In this document: piece after piece, positions 26,220 through 34,262 of the stretch
How positions within the stretch are numbered: the stretch's first letter is position 1
Layout: every line of letters starts with the position of its first letter
NCBI GenBank assembly: GCA_003134815.1
Contig: PLCO01000058.1
Location: 21,755 to 85,754, forward strand
From: Acidobacteriaceae bacterium
GTDB lineage: Bacteria; Acidobacteriota; Terriglobia; Terriglobales; Acidobacteriaceae
DNA: 64,000 bases
Direction: 5' to 3'
The notes under the pieces: model-generated
The model's input: only the letters and a program-made list of their open reading frames with translations
The model's database searches: none
Told to the model about the DNA's origin: nothing
Position numbers and translations under genes: made by a program

Positions 26220-28190
26220 ATGGATCTCTACGACAAAATCCGTACCCTGCCGACGCAGCCCGGCGTTTATCTCTACAAAAACGCCGAGGGCGAAGTTATC
26301 TATGTGGGCAAGGCCAACAACCTGCGCTCGCGCGTGCGCTCGTATTTGCTTGAGGCTTCGCAGGCAAACGCAAAAACCGGCTCGCTGATGCGCGAGGCCG
26401 TGGACATTGAAACCATTCTCGTCGCCAACGAACATGAAGCTCTCGCGCTCGAAAACAATCTGATCAAACAGCGCAAGCCGCGCTTCAACATTTTGCTGCG
26501 CGACGACAAGACCTACCCCTACGTCAAGCTCACCCTCGCCGACCGCTTCCCCAAAGTTTTCGTCACGCGCCGCCTGCGCAAGGACGGCTCGGCTTATTAC
26601 GGCCCGTACTTTCCGGGCAATCTCGCCTATCGCGTAGTCGAGCTCATTCACCGCAGCTTCCTGCTGCCCAGTTGCAAGGTCGATCTCTCGCGCTACCATC
26701 CGCGCGCCTGCCTGCAGTACTACATTCATCGCTGCCTCGGCCCCTGCGTCGAGGGCCTCACCACTCCCGACACCTACAAACAGGCCGTCCGCGATGCGCA
26801 GCTTTTCCTCGAGGGCCGGCACGCCGAGCTAGAACGCACGCTCACGGCACGCATGAAAGCTGCTGCCGAAGCTGAGCAGTTCGAGGCCGCTGCGCGTCTG
26901 CGCGATCAGCTCTCCACGGTGCATCAACTCCAGGAAAAGCAGCGCATCGCCACTGCCGAGCTCAACGATGACGCCGACGTATTCGGCTATCACTTTGAGG
27001 ACGGCAGCCTGGCCGTGAATCTCTTCCACATGCGCAACGGCAAAATCGTCGACCGCCGCGAATTCTTCTGGGAAGATCTGCCAAGCCTTCTCGAAGCAGT
27101 CAGAGAGGACCCATCTGACGGACCACGAACCGAGGGTGCCCCATCCTTGCCGACGGCTTCATCGTCGGCAAGGGTGGGAAAGCACGACACCCAGCCAGAC
27201 TCAGACAAAGCGGAGTTCAACGCCGGCCACGTCTTCTCCGCGCTTCTCAAGCAGCTCTACATTGACCAGCAGTATGTTCCGCGCACCATTCTTCTGCCTG
27301 CTGATTTCGATGATCGCGAGACGCTTGCCGCGCTGCTCTCCGACCGCACCGGCCACAAGATCGAGATCGCCGTCCCTCAGCGCGGCGACAAAAAATCGCT
27401 CGTCGACCTCGCCGGCCAGAACGCCCACCAGTCTTACACGCAACGCTTCCGTGTGCTGGAGCCTTCGCGCAAGGCCATTCAGGAGGCGCTCGCCGACGTG
27501 CTCATGCTCCCCGAGCTGCCGCGCCGCATCGAGTGCTTCGACATCTCGCACATCCAGGGCGCTGAAACCGTCGCATCGCTCGTCGTGTGGGAAGGCGGCA
27601 AGATGAACAAATCCGCCTATCGCAAATTCAAAGTGAAAACCGTCGCCGGCGTGGACGATTTCGCTTCCATGCGCGAAGTGGTCGACCGCCGCTATCGACG
27701 CCTGAAGGATGAAGCCGTGGCCGATCCAAAGGCCCAGCCAATGCCGTCACTAATCCTCGTCGACGGCGGCCTCGGCCAGCTTCACGCCGCGGCTGAGGCG
27801 CTCGAATCACTCGGCTTTACCTCGCAGCCGCTCGCGTCCATCGCAAAGAGAGAAGAGGTCATCTACCTCTATGGCAATGAGGACGAGCCGATCGTTCTTG
27901 ACCGCCGCAGCCCGGTGCTCCATCTCGTCCAGCTCATTCGCGACGAGAGCCATCGTTTCGCCGTCGGATATCACCGCCAGCGCCGGGCGATGAGAGATAG
28001 AGACTCCGAGCTATTGAACATTCCCGGCGTCGGCACACAAACCCGCCAGCGTTTGCTCACGCACTTCGGCAGCCTGCGCGACGTGCAGCAAGCCACAGCG
28101 GAATCACTCGCCGCCGTCGTCAGCCGCAAAACCGCCGAGACGATCTGGCTTCATTTTCATGTCGCAGCGACAAGCCCCTCAAAAGCGTAG
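26220..28190 (+). CDS. uvrC: Excinuclease ABC subunit C with an in-frame repeat-derived insert
   Basis: Cuts the damaged strand on both sides of a lesion after UvrA/UvrB action. 656 residues. GIY-YIG domain at the start (GVY at 15-17, YVG at 28-30), a cysteine-bearing linker, the UVR helix (EAEQFEAAARLRDQL), the RNase H-like nuclease (IECFDISHIQG, LILVDGGLGQL, SHRFAVGYHRQRR) and a C-terminal helix-hairpin-helix (LLNIPGVGTQTRQRLLTHFG). Residues about 297-330 are an extra Ser/Pro/Asp-rich stretch, part of which is encoded by a palindromic element also seen between genes. ATG 26220 is chosen because DLYDKIRTLPTQPGVYLY is the normal UvrC start. Confidence 0.96.
   Translation: MDLYDKIRTLPTQPGVYLYKNAEGEVIYVGKANNLRSRVRSYLLEASQANAKTGSLMREAVDIETILVANEHEALALENNLIKQRKPRFNILLRDDKTYPYVKLTLADRFPKVFVTRRLRKDGSAYYGPYFPGNLAYRVVELIHRSFLLPSCKVDLSRYHPRACLQYYIHRCLGPCVEGLTTPDTYKQAVRDAQLFLEGRHAELERTLTARMKAAAEAEQFEAAARLRDQLSTVHQLQEKQRIATAELNDDADVFGYHFEDGSLAVNLFHMRNGKIVDRREFFWEDLPSLLEAVREDPSDGPRTEGAPSLPTASSSARVGKHDTQPDSDKAEFNAGHVFSALLKQLYIDQQYVPRTILLPADFDDRETLAALLSDRTGHKIEIAVPQRGDKKSLVDLAGQNAHQSYTQRFRVLEPSRKAIQEALADVLMLPELPRRIECFDISHIQGAETVASLVVWEGGKMNKSAYRKFKVKTVAGVDDFASMREVVDRRYRRLKDEAVADPKAQPMPSLILVDGGLGQLHAAAEALESLGFTSQPLASIAKREEVIYLYGNEDEPIVLDRRSPVLHLVQLIRDESHRFAVGYHRQRRAMRDRDSELLNIPGVGTQTRQRLLTHFGSLRDVQQATAESLAAVVSRKTAETIWLHFHVAATSPSKA
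27134..27178 (+). repeat. Palindromic element in frame inside uvrC
   Basis: GGGTGCCCCATCC leads into a long hairpin: 27140-27155 pairs with 27163-27178, 16 bp with a single T-G wobble and a 7-base loop. The outer part, CCCATCC with GGGTGGG, is identical to that of the intergenic element at 41606-41635. It encodes part of a low-complexity insert in UvrC without breaking the frame. Confidence 0.85.
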
Positions 28191-28200
28191 TATCTCGAGC

Positions 28201-28395
28201 ATGGAAGACAGCGACGAATTGACCGATCCGGAACGCGACGCCGAGAAGCTTTTCAGCGATATCCCCGCCCCTTTCGTGGGAATCAGCGCCAAGAAGCGCC
28301 GTATACATCTCGAAGCCTCTCGACGTCTGGCCGCCATGGGTGGCACCATGCCCGACCTCGAATATATTCGCCGCCTGCGGGTGGATGACCTTTAG
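28201..28395 (+). CDS. Small protein resembling a VapB-type antitoxin, without a partner
   Basis: 64 residues from ATG 28201, ten bases after the uvrC stop. The sequence is acidic at the start (MEDSDELTDPERDAEKLFSD). It ends HLEASRRLAAMGGTMPDLEY, which resembles the C-terminal tail of VapB/DUF2191-type antitoxins, the part that wraps the toxin. No PIN-domain toxin gene follows. It could be a leftover antitoxin or an unrelated small protein, so the assignment is tentative. A frame extending upstream to 28159 overlaps uvrC and is not preferred. Confidence 0.5.
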   Translation: MEDSDELTDPERDAEKLFSDIPAPFVGISAKKRRIHLEASRRLAAMGGTMPDLEYIRRLRVDDL

Positions 28396-28446
28396 TCTTC
28401 CGCGCGCTCGAATTTACGAGCCTGGCATTCTATGATTGCTTAAGTC

Positions 28447-29409
28447 ATGAACAATCTGTGCCGTCCGTTTTTTTCCGTCGTCGTTTTCGTTCTCTCCGCC
28501 GGCGTCTCTCTCTTGTTCAGCGCGCAGATGGCCTATCCGTCCCAAGCCTCATCCTCTACTGCTCAGCCCAGCCAACAGCCATCCAGTGCCGCCAAGCCAA
28601 CCGGCGCGATCGGCCTCATAGGCTCTGGTGCGGCCACGGAAATCACTCCCGAAGGCTACCTGCGCACCGGCTTTGAAGAGCTGATGTTTTTTCGCGGCGC
28701 CGATCTCGAGCCCACTAACGCTCACATTCGTTCGCTGGAGCAGGCGCATCTGCCCATCGTTCATTACGAAATCACCCGCGACGGCATCGCATACCGCTTC
28801 ACGATCTTCGCGGGCAAGATCGACAAGAGCGCTATCATTCGCGCGCGGCAGCACGCCAAGTTCCCTTTCATGCCTGGCTTTAACATTGAATCCGACATCT
28901 ACGAGCCGATGGTGAACTTCGTTCGCGTTGAAGTTACGAATTCTGCAAGTGAGCCGAAACGCGCCGTCTTTGCTTCTGGCGTCCGCTACGACGGCCCCTA
29001 CACTGCCGCAGCTCCTCGCCGCGACAACGGCCACGTCGGCGAAGCATTCAGTCCCGGCTGGATGAACTATTTCGACGATGCGAACTTCTATCGCTTCAAC
29101 CGCGATCTCTACAACTTCCCGGCAGGCTATGCCGACCGCAGCTTCACAGTCCGTAAGAACTGGAGCGAGCCGAACCCACAGTACGTCCTCGGGGTGACGC
29201 AACTCAACGCCACTCCCACTGTGCCCATCGGTATCGTTACGTATGCGCGCGAACTCAAGCCCGGTGAGACGTGGACTCTCGATTTCAAGATGCCGCTCAT
29301 TCCCAACGCCGACCCCTTCGTCATCTCGGCCATCGACGATGCCAGCTTCGACGCAATCGAGGCCCAGATCCGCGCAGAGATTCACGCAGAGCCGGGCGCG
29401 CAGCATTGA
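28447..29409 (+). CDS. Exported protein of unknown function
   Basis: 320 residues. Signal peptide at 8-31 (FSVVVFVLSAGVSLLFSAQMA), then a Ser/Gln/Ala linker, then a compact domain rich in aromatic residues: ITPEGYLRTGFEELMFFRG, FTIFAGKIDKSAIIRARQHA, YDGPYTAAAPRRD, WMNYFDDANFYRFNRDLY and ELKPGETWTLDFKMPL. The pattern recalls the N-terminal beta-sandwich part of some carbohydrate-active enzymes, and the protein stops where such enzymes would continue, so it could be a shortened relative. I cannot name the family. No clear ribosome site. Confidence 0.7.
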   Translation: MNNLCRPFFSVVVFVLSAGVSLLFSAQMAYPSQASSSTAQPSQQPSSAAKPTGAIGLIGSGAATEITPEGYLRTGFEELMFFRGADLEPTNAHIRSLEQAHLPIVHYEITRDGIAYRFTIFAGKIDKSAIIRARQHAKFPFMPGFNIESDIYEPMVNFVRVEVTNSASEPKRAVFASGVRYDGPYTAAAPRRDNGHVGEAFSPGWMNYFDDANFYRFNRDLYNFPAGYADRSFTVRKNWSEPNPQYVLGVTQLNATPTVPIGIVTYARELKPGETWTLDFKMPLIPNADPFVISAIDDASFDAIEAQIRAEIHAEPGAQH

Positions 29410-29498
29410 TGCAACGTCAATCCCTGACAAGCTCGGAACGCCGCTGGCGACAGCTTCTCGTTCACCATCGCCAAGGGCCGAGCGGAGCCTAAGCGGGC

Positions 29499-29963
29499 CT
29501 AGTTGGCAGCCACAAATTGCATTGAGATGCCCGGATTCAGATGCGCGGCCACGGTTTCAAGCAAATCCATCGGCGGCACCGGCTTGGTGAGCAAAGTGAA
29601 GTGGCTTCCCGCGCGGCGCGCATTCGCCAGCAAATCCTTCGCTGAAGCTTGGCCCGAGAAGAGAAGGACCCCGCAGTCAGGAAACACGCGCTTGACGGTC
29701 AGGGCCAGGTCAACTCCGTTCATCCCCGGCAAATACACGTCCGTTATCAGCACTTGGGGCGGCGTCACGAGCGCGGACTCGAGCGCCATATCTGCGTCGT
29801 ATGCCGCGGTGGCGGCATAGCCGTTGTGCTTGAGGATTGTGACGATCGTGTCAGCTATCAGCGGCTCGTCATCGACAACCAGCACTCGCGGACGGTTGTC
29901 GCTTGCGTTGAATGAACGGCCTTCGACAGCCGAATCGACAGGGGAATTTTGTGTTCCGTTCAT
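29499..29963 (-). CDS. Single-domain response regulator
   Basis: 154 residues: about 22 disordered residues, then one receiver domain (RVLVVDDEPLIADTIVTILK, phospho-acceptor Asp in VLITDVYLPGMNG, SGQASAKDLL, Lys in TLLTKPVPPMDLLE). No output domain, so it acts through protein contacts or is part of a phosphorelay. No histidine kinase is adjacent; the nearest one is 21 kb away. Its partner is therefore unknown. Confidence 0.9.
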   Translation of the reverse strand: MNGTQNSPVDSAVEGRSFNASDNRPRVLVVDDEPLIADTIVTILKHNGYAATAAYDADMALESALVTPPQVLITDVYLPGMNGVDLALTVKRVFPDCGVLLFSGQASAKDLLANARRAGSHFTLLTKPVPPMDLLETVAAHLNPGISMQFVAAN

Positions 29964-30295
29964 TGTTTCACCTCGGTACCTATGTCGAAAACCATTGCAA
30001 ATCGCCTTCCATTCGATTTGGATTCTTCAAATCTCAAAGTGATATGAATGGTTTACGCTGTGGACAACCGTTCGGCATGAGACGCGACTTCCCGCCAGGA
30101 ATATGTGAACTAATTACACGATTAGGACATTTTTACTCGGACGATAGCATTCAAATACGTTAGTGATAGGGATTCGCAAGAAATTCGGCTCCTCTCGCGA
30201 TACGCTCCGCGCCTGAGCCGGAACGGCGCCGTTCGCGCAACTTAGGCATACGCCGGACCCGCATCTGCATCTGACGAAGAATGAGGAGCGTTCCC
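29964..30295. promoter_or_regulatory. Divergent intergenic region
   Basis: 332 bp between the leftward response-regulator gene and the rightward small basic protein gene. The part from about 30000 to 30170 is AT-rich. A perfect 14-bp palindrome GAACGGCGCCGTTC lies at 30221-30234. Beyond these and the GAGGAG ribosome site at 30283-30288 I see nothing assignable. Confidence 0.4.
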
Positions 30296-30589
30296 ATGGC
30301 ACAACGCCATCGTCAGAACGCCGTGCACCTGAGAATTCAAAAGATCCAGCAGGATGCGGTCCCCAAAGGCCGGTCGGGCAAGCATAAACGCATCGTTGCC
30401 CTTCTGCTGAAACAGCTACATCGACTGCCTGCCGACAGCGCCCTCAAAGTTTCCCTCACTGCTCTGCCCGACAGCAAAGCAAATATCCGCGCCGCGCTCA
30501 ATCGCGCTACGCATCAGAATGGGCTGGCCGTGGCCACATCGAGCGACGCCAACCATCTCTATCTCTGGAAGACTGCCGGCAAATCCTGA
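30296..30589 (+). CDS. Small basic protein of unknown function
   Basis: 97 residues; GAGGAG seven bases before ATG. The first half is rich in Arg, Lys, His and Gln (AQRHRQNAVHLRIQKIQQDA, then KGRSGKHKRIVALLLKQL), as in a nucleic-acid-binding protein. The second half (DSALKVSLTALPDSKANIRA, then LNRATHQNGLAVATSSDANH) is more mixed and ends in a strand YLWKTAGKS. No family is recognised. The gene lies 30 bp before the S4-domain gene on the same strand and may be co-transcribed with it, which would fit an RNA-related role. Confidence 0.65.
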   Translation: MAQRHRQNAVHLRIQKIQQDAVPKGRSGKHKRIVALLLKQLHRLPADSALKVSLTALPDSKANIRAALNRATHQNGLAVATSSDANHLYLWKTAGKS

Positions 30590-30619
30590 TAGCATTTGCT
30601 GGTTCTTCCGAATCTCCAA

Positions 30620-31003
30620 ATGGACGCTGTGCGCATTGACAAATGGCTTTGGGCCGCGCGCTTCTTTAAGACGCGCGCCCTGGCCTCGCGAGCCTGCGAC
30701 ATCGGCCGCATTCAATCCAACGGCCTGCGCTCCAAGCCCGCGCGCGAAGTTCGCGCCGGAGATAAGCTGCGCATTGAAAACGAGCGCGGAATTTTTGAAG
30801 TCGAGGTTCTCGCCGTCAGCGTCATCCGCGGCCCGGCCGCCGTAGCGCAAACTCTCTACCGCGAATCCGACTTGAGCCGCGAGGCGCGCCTCCATCTCGC
30901 CGAGGAGCGCAAGGCCCTTAATCAATTTGCCGGGCTCCCGCCGGGTCGCCCTTCCAAGCGCGACCGCCGGAGAATCATTCAATTCCGCGGCCGCGGCATT
31001 TAG
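30620..31003 (+). CDS. S4-domain RNA-binding protein (Hsp15-like)
   Basis: 127 residues. The S4 domain occupies the first 60 residues: VRIDKWLWAARFFKTRALAS, then CDIGRIQSNGLRSKPAREVR and GDKLRIENERG. The length and the basic tail (GRPSKRDRRRIIQFRGRG) match the Hsp15/YrfH group. Those proteins bind 50S subunits carrying stalled nascent chains and help recycle them. ATG 30620 is taken as the start because DAVRIDKWLW is the usual beginning of the family. Confidence 0.9.
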   Translation: MDAVRIDKWLWAARFFKTRALASRACDIGRIQSNGLRSKPAREVRAGDKLRIENERGIFEVEVLAVSVIRGPAAVAQTLYRESDLSREARLHLAEERKALNQFAGLPPGRPSKRDRRRIIQFRGRGI

Positions 31004-31060
31004 GGTGGATCGACATATAAGGACGGGCAGCGTTGCGAGCGAAAATCCGCCCAGACGCAG

Positions 31061-31087
31061 GAGAGCCCGGCACGGGGCCGGGCTCTC
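31061..31087. terminator. Bidirectional hairpin terminator
   Basis: Perfect 11-bp stem GAGAGCCCGGC/GCCGGGCTCTC with a 5-base loop, placed between the convergent S4-domain gene and thioredoxin gene. The T runs on both sides are poor, so termination may depend on the strong GC stem. Confidence 0.7.
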
Positions 31088-31105
31088 TCATCTCGACAAA
31101 CTCGC

Positions 31106-31438
31106 TTACGCGATCAGCTTCTTGATCTTCTCTTCGATCACATCCTGGGGAACGTAGCCCACAATCTGATCCGCAACCTTGCCGCCTTTGAAGAACAGCA
31201 GCGCCGGAATGCCGCGAATGCCATAGCGCGATGGCGTCGCGCCATTCTGATCCACATTTACCTTGGCCACTTTCAGCTTGCCGGCGTATGTCGCAGCCAC
31301 TCCATCAACAATCGGCGCAATCGCCTTGCACGGTCCGCACCATACCGCCCAAAAATCCACCATAACCGGCTGCTCGCTCTTCAGCACTTCCTGGTCAAAA
31401 TTCGCATCGTTCACTTCCACCACACCCAAACCAGCCAT
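31106..31438 (-). CDS. trxA: Thioredoxin
   Basis: Small cytosolic disulfide reductase of 110 residues, the standard length. Active site WCGPC at residues 33-37 in VDFWAVWCGPCKAIAP. The cis-proline region RGIPALLFFKGG and the C-terminal helix are present. AGGAGG lies just before the ATG. It ends at a shared terminator facing the S4-domain gene. Confidence 0.97.
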   Translation of the reverse strand: MAGLGVVEVNDANFDQEVLKSEQPVMVDFWAVWCGPCKAIAPIVDGVAATYAGKLKVAKVNVDQNGATPSRYGIRGIPALLFFKGGKVADQIVGYVPQDVIEEKIKKLIA

Positions 31439-31889
31439 GATCCTCCTAGCGGACCCGCACCCGATGATTGTACAGGAAACCCTTCATCCAATTTGATGCC
31501 GCGGCGCTCGGAAAGTCGCAAACCTCGCTGCCGTTGCGCAGTGTATCGGACAACCAAATCGCTTGATTTGTCATCAATCCCTTTAGTCGGAAAATCGTCC
31601 TGGAGATTAGCGTCTACTTCGCTGCGTTTGAGTTGCGTTTTCTGTGTGCGCAATCGTTTGAGCGCGCAAATAAAAGCGCCCGGATCCGATAAGGATCACA
31701 GGCGCTAGAGCAGCCCTCCCCCAGAACTGCCCACGGAGCGAATGTAAGGTGTTTAATCTATAAATAGCAAGCAAACTTGAGTAATAGGCGGAGTAATCAA
31801 AAAATTGGTGACTACCCACCTAAGCAACCACCGTAACTTACTCATAACGCATAGGTTTGCCGAATGAAAACGGCGGTCTCTTCTCTAAC
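31439..31889. other. 451-bp AT-rich intergenic region with a leftward terminator
   Basis: No protein gene is supported. The part from about 31740 to 31900 is much richer in AT than the rest of the window. A strong terminator hairpin facing left lies at 31668-31706. It may end the thrC-thrB mRNA, or an unannotated small RNA starting within the AT-rich part. The short frames that cross this region run through the terminator and lack ribosome sites. Confidence 0.45.
31668..31706 (-). terminator. Rho-independent terminator (leftward)
   Basis: On the minus strand: AGCGCC, TGT, GATCC, loop TTATC, GGATC, CG, GGCGCT and then TTTATTT. The outer 6-bp and inner 5-bp stems are perfect and separated by a small internal loop. 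It lies 184 bp beyond the thrB stop codon. Confidence 0.8.
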
Positions 31890-32831
31890 CTATTTATTTG
31901 CAATAGTTTGGCTTGCTCCCCACCGCGAAAACAGGCACGTTTGAAGCTCAATTCCCATCCGATTTTCCCCTGCTCCTTGCACTGCCTTTGAAGCACCGGC
32001 GAGGCTCTCTTCCCGGTCGACAATCGCCAGTACCGCCGGCCCGGCTCCGCTTAACGCGACGCCGAGAATTCCGTGCTCTCCTGCCAGCGGCAACAGAACC
32101 GGCAGCAGCGGACAGATGGACGCGCGATACGGTTGATGAATCCGATCCCTCATTGCGAGCCGCAGCAGTTCACCTCTCCCTTGCGCAAACGCGAGCGCCA
32201 GCACGGCCACCGATTGTAGATTCGCAACGACATCTTCCAGCGGATAACTCGCCGGCAACATCGCGCGCGCTTTGGTGGTGGAGAGCGAGTCCTGCGGCAG
32301 CGCGACAATCGCTCGCCATTTCTCCGGCGGATCGATTCGCGCTACACGCACCTTGGTTCCTTCGCATGTCGCTGTGATAAATCCGCCCAGCCAACACGCC
32401 GCCACGTTGTCGGGATGACCTTCGAGCTTGTACGCCTCTTCGAGAACGCGATCTGTATCCCAGTCCAACTCGCCAAAGTGCACTGCCAGCGCAATCGCCG
32501 CCAGCCGCGCGGCAGCTGACGAGCCGCATCCCATCCCCAGCGGAATCGCGTTCTCCATTCGAATCGCCAGCGGAACAATCGCCCGCTCATGGCTACGCAG
32601 GATCTCCTTGTAGGTCTCAACAATCAAATTGTCTTCGAGCTTTGCGCAGCGGTCGGCATTGCGCCCGCTCGCGGCAACCGAGAACTCCGGCGCCGCTTCG
32701 GCTTCAATCTCCAGAAAAAAATCCAACGCCACGGCAACCGCATCGAATCCCGGCCCAAGATTCGCCGAAGTTGCAGGCAAGCGGAGTCGAAAGGCGGCCG
32801 ACTTTTTTTGGTCGATCGGCTCGTCGCTCAT
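31890..32831 (-). CDS. thrB: Homoserine kinase
   Basis: GHMP-family kinase that phosphorylates homoserine before threonine synthase acts. 313 residues. LPATSANLGPGFDAVAVALD at the start, ATP-binding PLGMGCGSSAAARLAAI, and GVALSGAGPAVLAIV near the end are the three GHMP motifs. The start overlaps the thrC stop by 4 bp (ATGA), so it is translated after thrC. The next clear terminator lies 184 bp downstream. Confidence 0.96.
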   Translation of the reverse strand: MSDEPIDQKKSAAFRLRLPATSANLGPGFDAVAVALDFFLEIEAEAAPEFSVAASGRNADRCAKLEDNLIVETYKEILRSHERAIVPLAIRMENAIPLGMGCGSSAAARLAAIALAVHFGELDWDTDRVLEEAYKLEGHPDNVAACWLGGFITATCEGTKVRVARIDPPEKWRAIVALPQDSLSTTKARAMLPASYPLEDVVANLQSVAVLALAFAQGRGELLRLAMRDRIHQPYRASICPLLPVLLPLAGEHGILGVALSGAGPAVLAIVDREESLAGASKAVQGAGENRMGIELQTCLFSRWGASQTIANK

Positions 32832-34198
32832 CCCGACTGGCCCCCGATGGCCTCGCCCTCAATCGCCGCCAGCACCGCGGCCGGCGTTGCATCCACGGTG
32901 ATCGCATCCCGGCGCAGAGCTTCAATCGCAGCTTCAGACCCCAGCTTCTCTTCATCAGTCAGCAGCGTTCCGCGATGGAAATCGATCGTGTAATCCGCGT
33001 CCTTCAGCGTGTGGCCGGTGAGCACCAGCACCACCGTCTCGCCCGAGCGGATCACACCCTGGGCGCGCAGCTTTTTCAGTCCTGCCAGCGTCACCGCCGA
33101 AGCCGGCTCGCAGCCCAGCCCTTCCGCGCCAATCTCCGCTTTGGCAATTGCGATCTCAGCCTCGGTCACGTCGAGGCACCATCCGCCGCTTTCCTGGATC
33201 ACGCGCGCCGACTTGCGCCACGACGCCGGATTGCCGATGCGAATGGCCGTCGCCCGCGTATTCGCCTCCATCGGCTCCAGCACTGCGCCGTGAGTCAACT
33301 TCAAGCTCTTCACCAGCGGATTTGCTCCCGCCGCCTGAATCACACTGATCTTCGGCAGTCGCGCTGTCAAACCCAGCTCGCGCATCTCGCGGAATCCCTT
33401 GCCCAGCGCCGAGCTGTTACCCAAATTCCCTCCGGGAACAATCAAGTGGTCGGGCACATTCCAGTCCATCGCCTCGGCAATCTCGAATGCCGGCGTCTTC
33501 TGCCCTTCGAGCCTGTATGGGTTCACCGAGTTCAGCAAATAAATCGGCGCCTTCCTCACAATCTCCGTCAACAGGCGCAGGCAGCCGTCAAAGTCGGCCT
33601 TCACCTGGCAGGTCACCGCGCCGTAGTCCATGGCCTGCGATAGCTTTCCCCACGCGATCTTACCCTCGGGAATCAAAACCAAACTACGCATCCCGGCGCG
33701 CGCCGCATAGGCCGCCATTGACGCCGACGTGTTTCCCGTCGATGCGCACGCAACCCAGGTAAATCCCCGCTCGCGCGCCACGCTCAGCGCCGTCGTCATG
33801 CCCGTGTCCTTGAACGATCCTGTTGGATTCACCCCTTGGTGCTTGGCGTAGAGCTGATCGATTCCCAGGGCCTTCGCAGCGCGCGTCAGATGGTAAAGCG
33901 GCGCATTCCCCTCGCGCAGCGACACCGCATTGCCAAAGCTTTCCATTATCGGCAGCAGCTCGCGGAATCGCCACACGCCCGATTGATCCAGCGCCTCGCC
34001 GGAGCAGCGCCTCTCACGCCACAACCACTTCAGCGCGCCCGGATTCGGACGGTCGTTGCCGCCGCGCTGGTTCCAGCCGGGATATTCGACCTCGAACAGA
34101 TCGCCGCAATTGGCACAACGAAAGTCTGGCCGCGCCTCCGCACCCGGGATCCGGCTGCCGCATCCAAAACAGCGTAGCTGATGCAGATTCTCGTTCAT
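32828..34198 (-). CDS. thrC: Threonine synthase
   Basis: PLP enzyme converting O-phosphohomoserine to threonine. 456 residues. A zinc-ribbon-like N-terminus (Cys10, Cys13, Cys28, Cys31) is followed by the fold type II domain with PLP-binding Lys130 in NPTGSFKDTGMT, the CASTGNTSASMAAYAARAG loop and the glycine-rich PGGNLGNSSALGKG. It precedes thrB in a two-gene operon, with a 4-bp overlap. No homoserine dehydrogenase gene is in view. Confidence 0.96.
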   Translation of the reverse strand: MNENLHQLRCFGCGSRIPGAEARPDFRCANCGDLFEVEYPGWNQRGGNDRPNPGALKWLWRERRCSGEALDQSGVWRFRELLPIMESFGNAVSLREGNAPLYHLTRAAKALGIDQLYAKHQGVNPTGSFKDTGMTTALSVARERGFTWVACASTGNTSASMAAYAARAGMRSLVLIPEGKIAWGKLSQAMDYGAVTCQVKADFDGCLRLLTEIVRKAPIYLLNSVNPYRLEGQKTPAFEIAEAMDWNVPDHLIVPGGNLGNSSALGKGFREMRELGLTARLPKISVIQAAGANPLVKSLKLTHGAVLEPMEANTRATAIRIGNPASWRKSARVIQESGGWCLDVTEAEIAIAKAEIGAEGLGCEPASAVTLAGLKKLRAQGVIRSGETVVLVLTGHTLKDADYTIDFHRGTLLTDEEKLGSEAAIEALRRDAITVDATPAAVLAAIEGEAIGGQSG

Positions 34199-34262
34199 AT
34201 CTAGGTGTTAGCCTAGCAGGTGTACGGCGATTTCCGCTGTGGATGGAAGACTGATCGCGCCG

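Noticed and set aside
31607..31819. A 70-codon minus-strand frame between thrB and trxA
   Set aside because: It runs straight through a strong transcription terminator and has no protein-like features.
34201..34216. Inverted repeat CTAGG-TGTTAG-CCTAG upstream of modA as a ModE site
   Set aside because: It does not fit the known ModE box pattern, and five-base arms are too short to trust.
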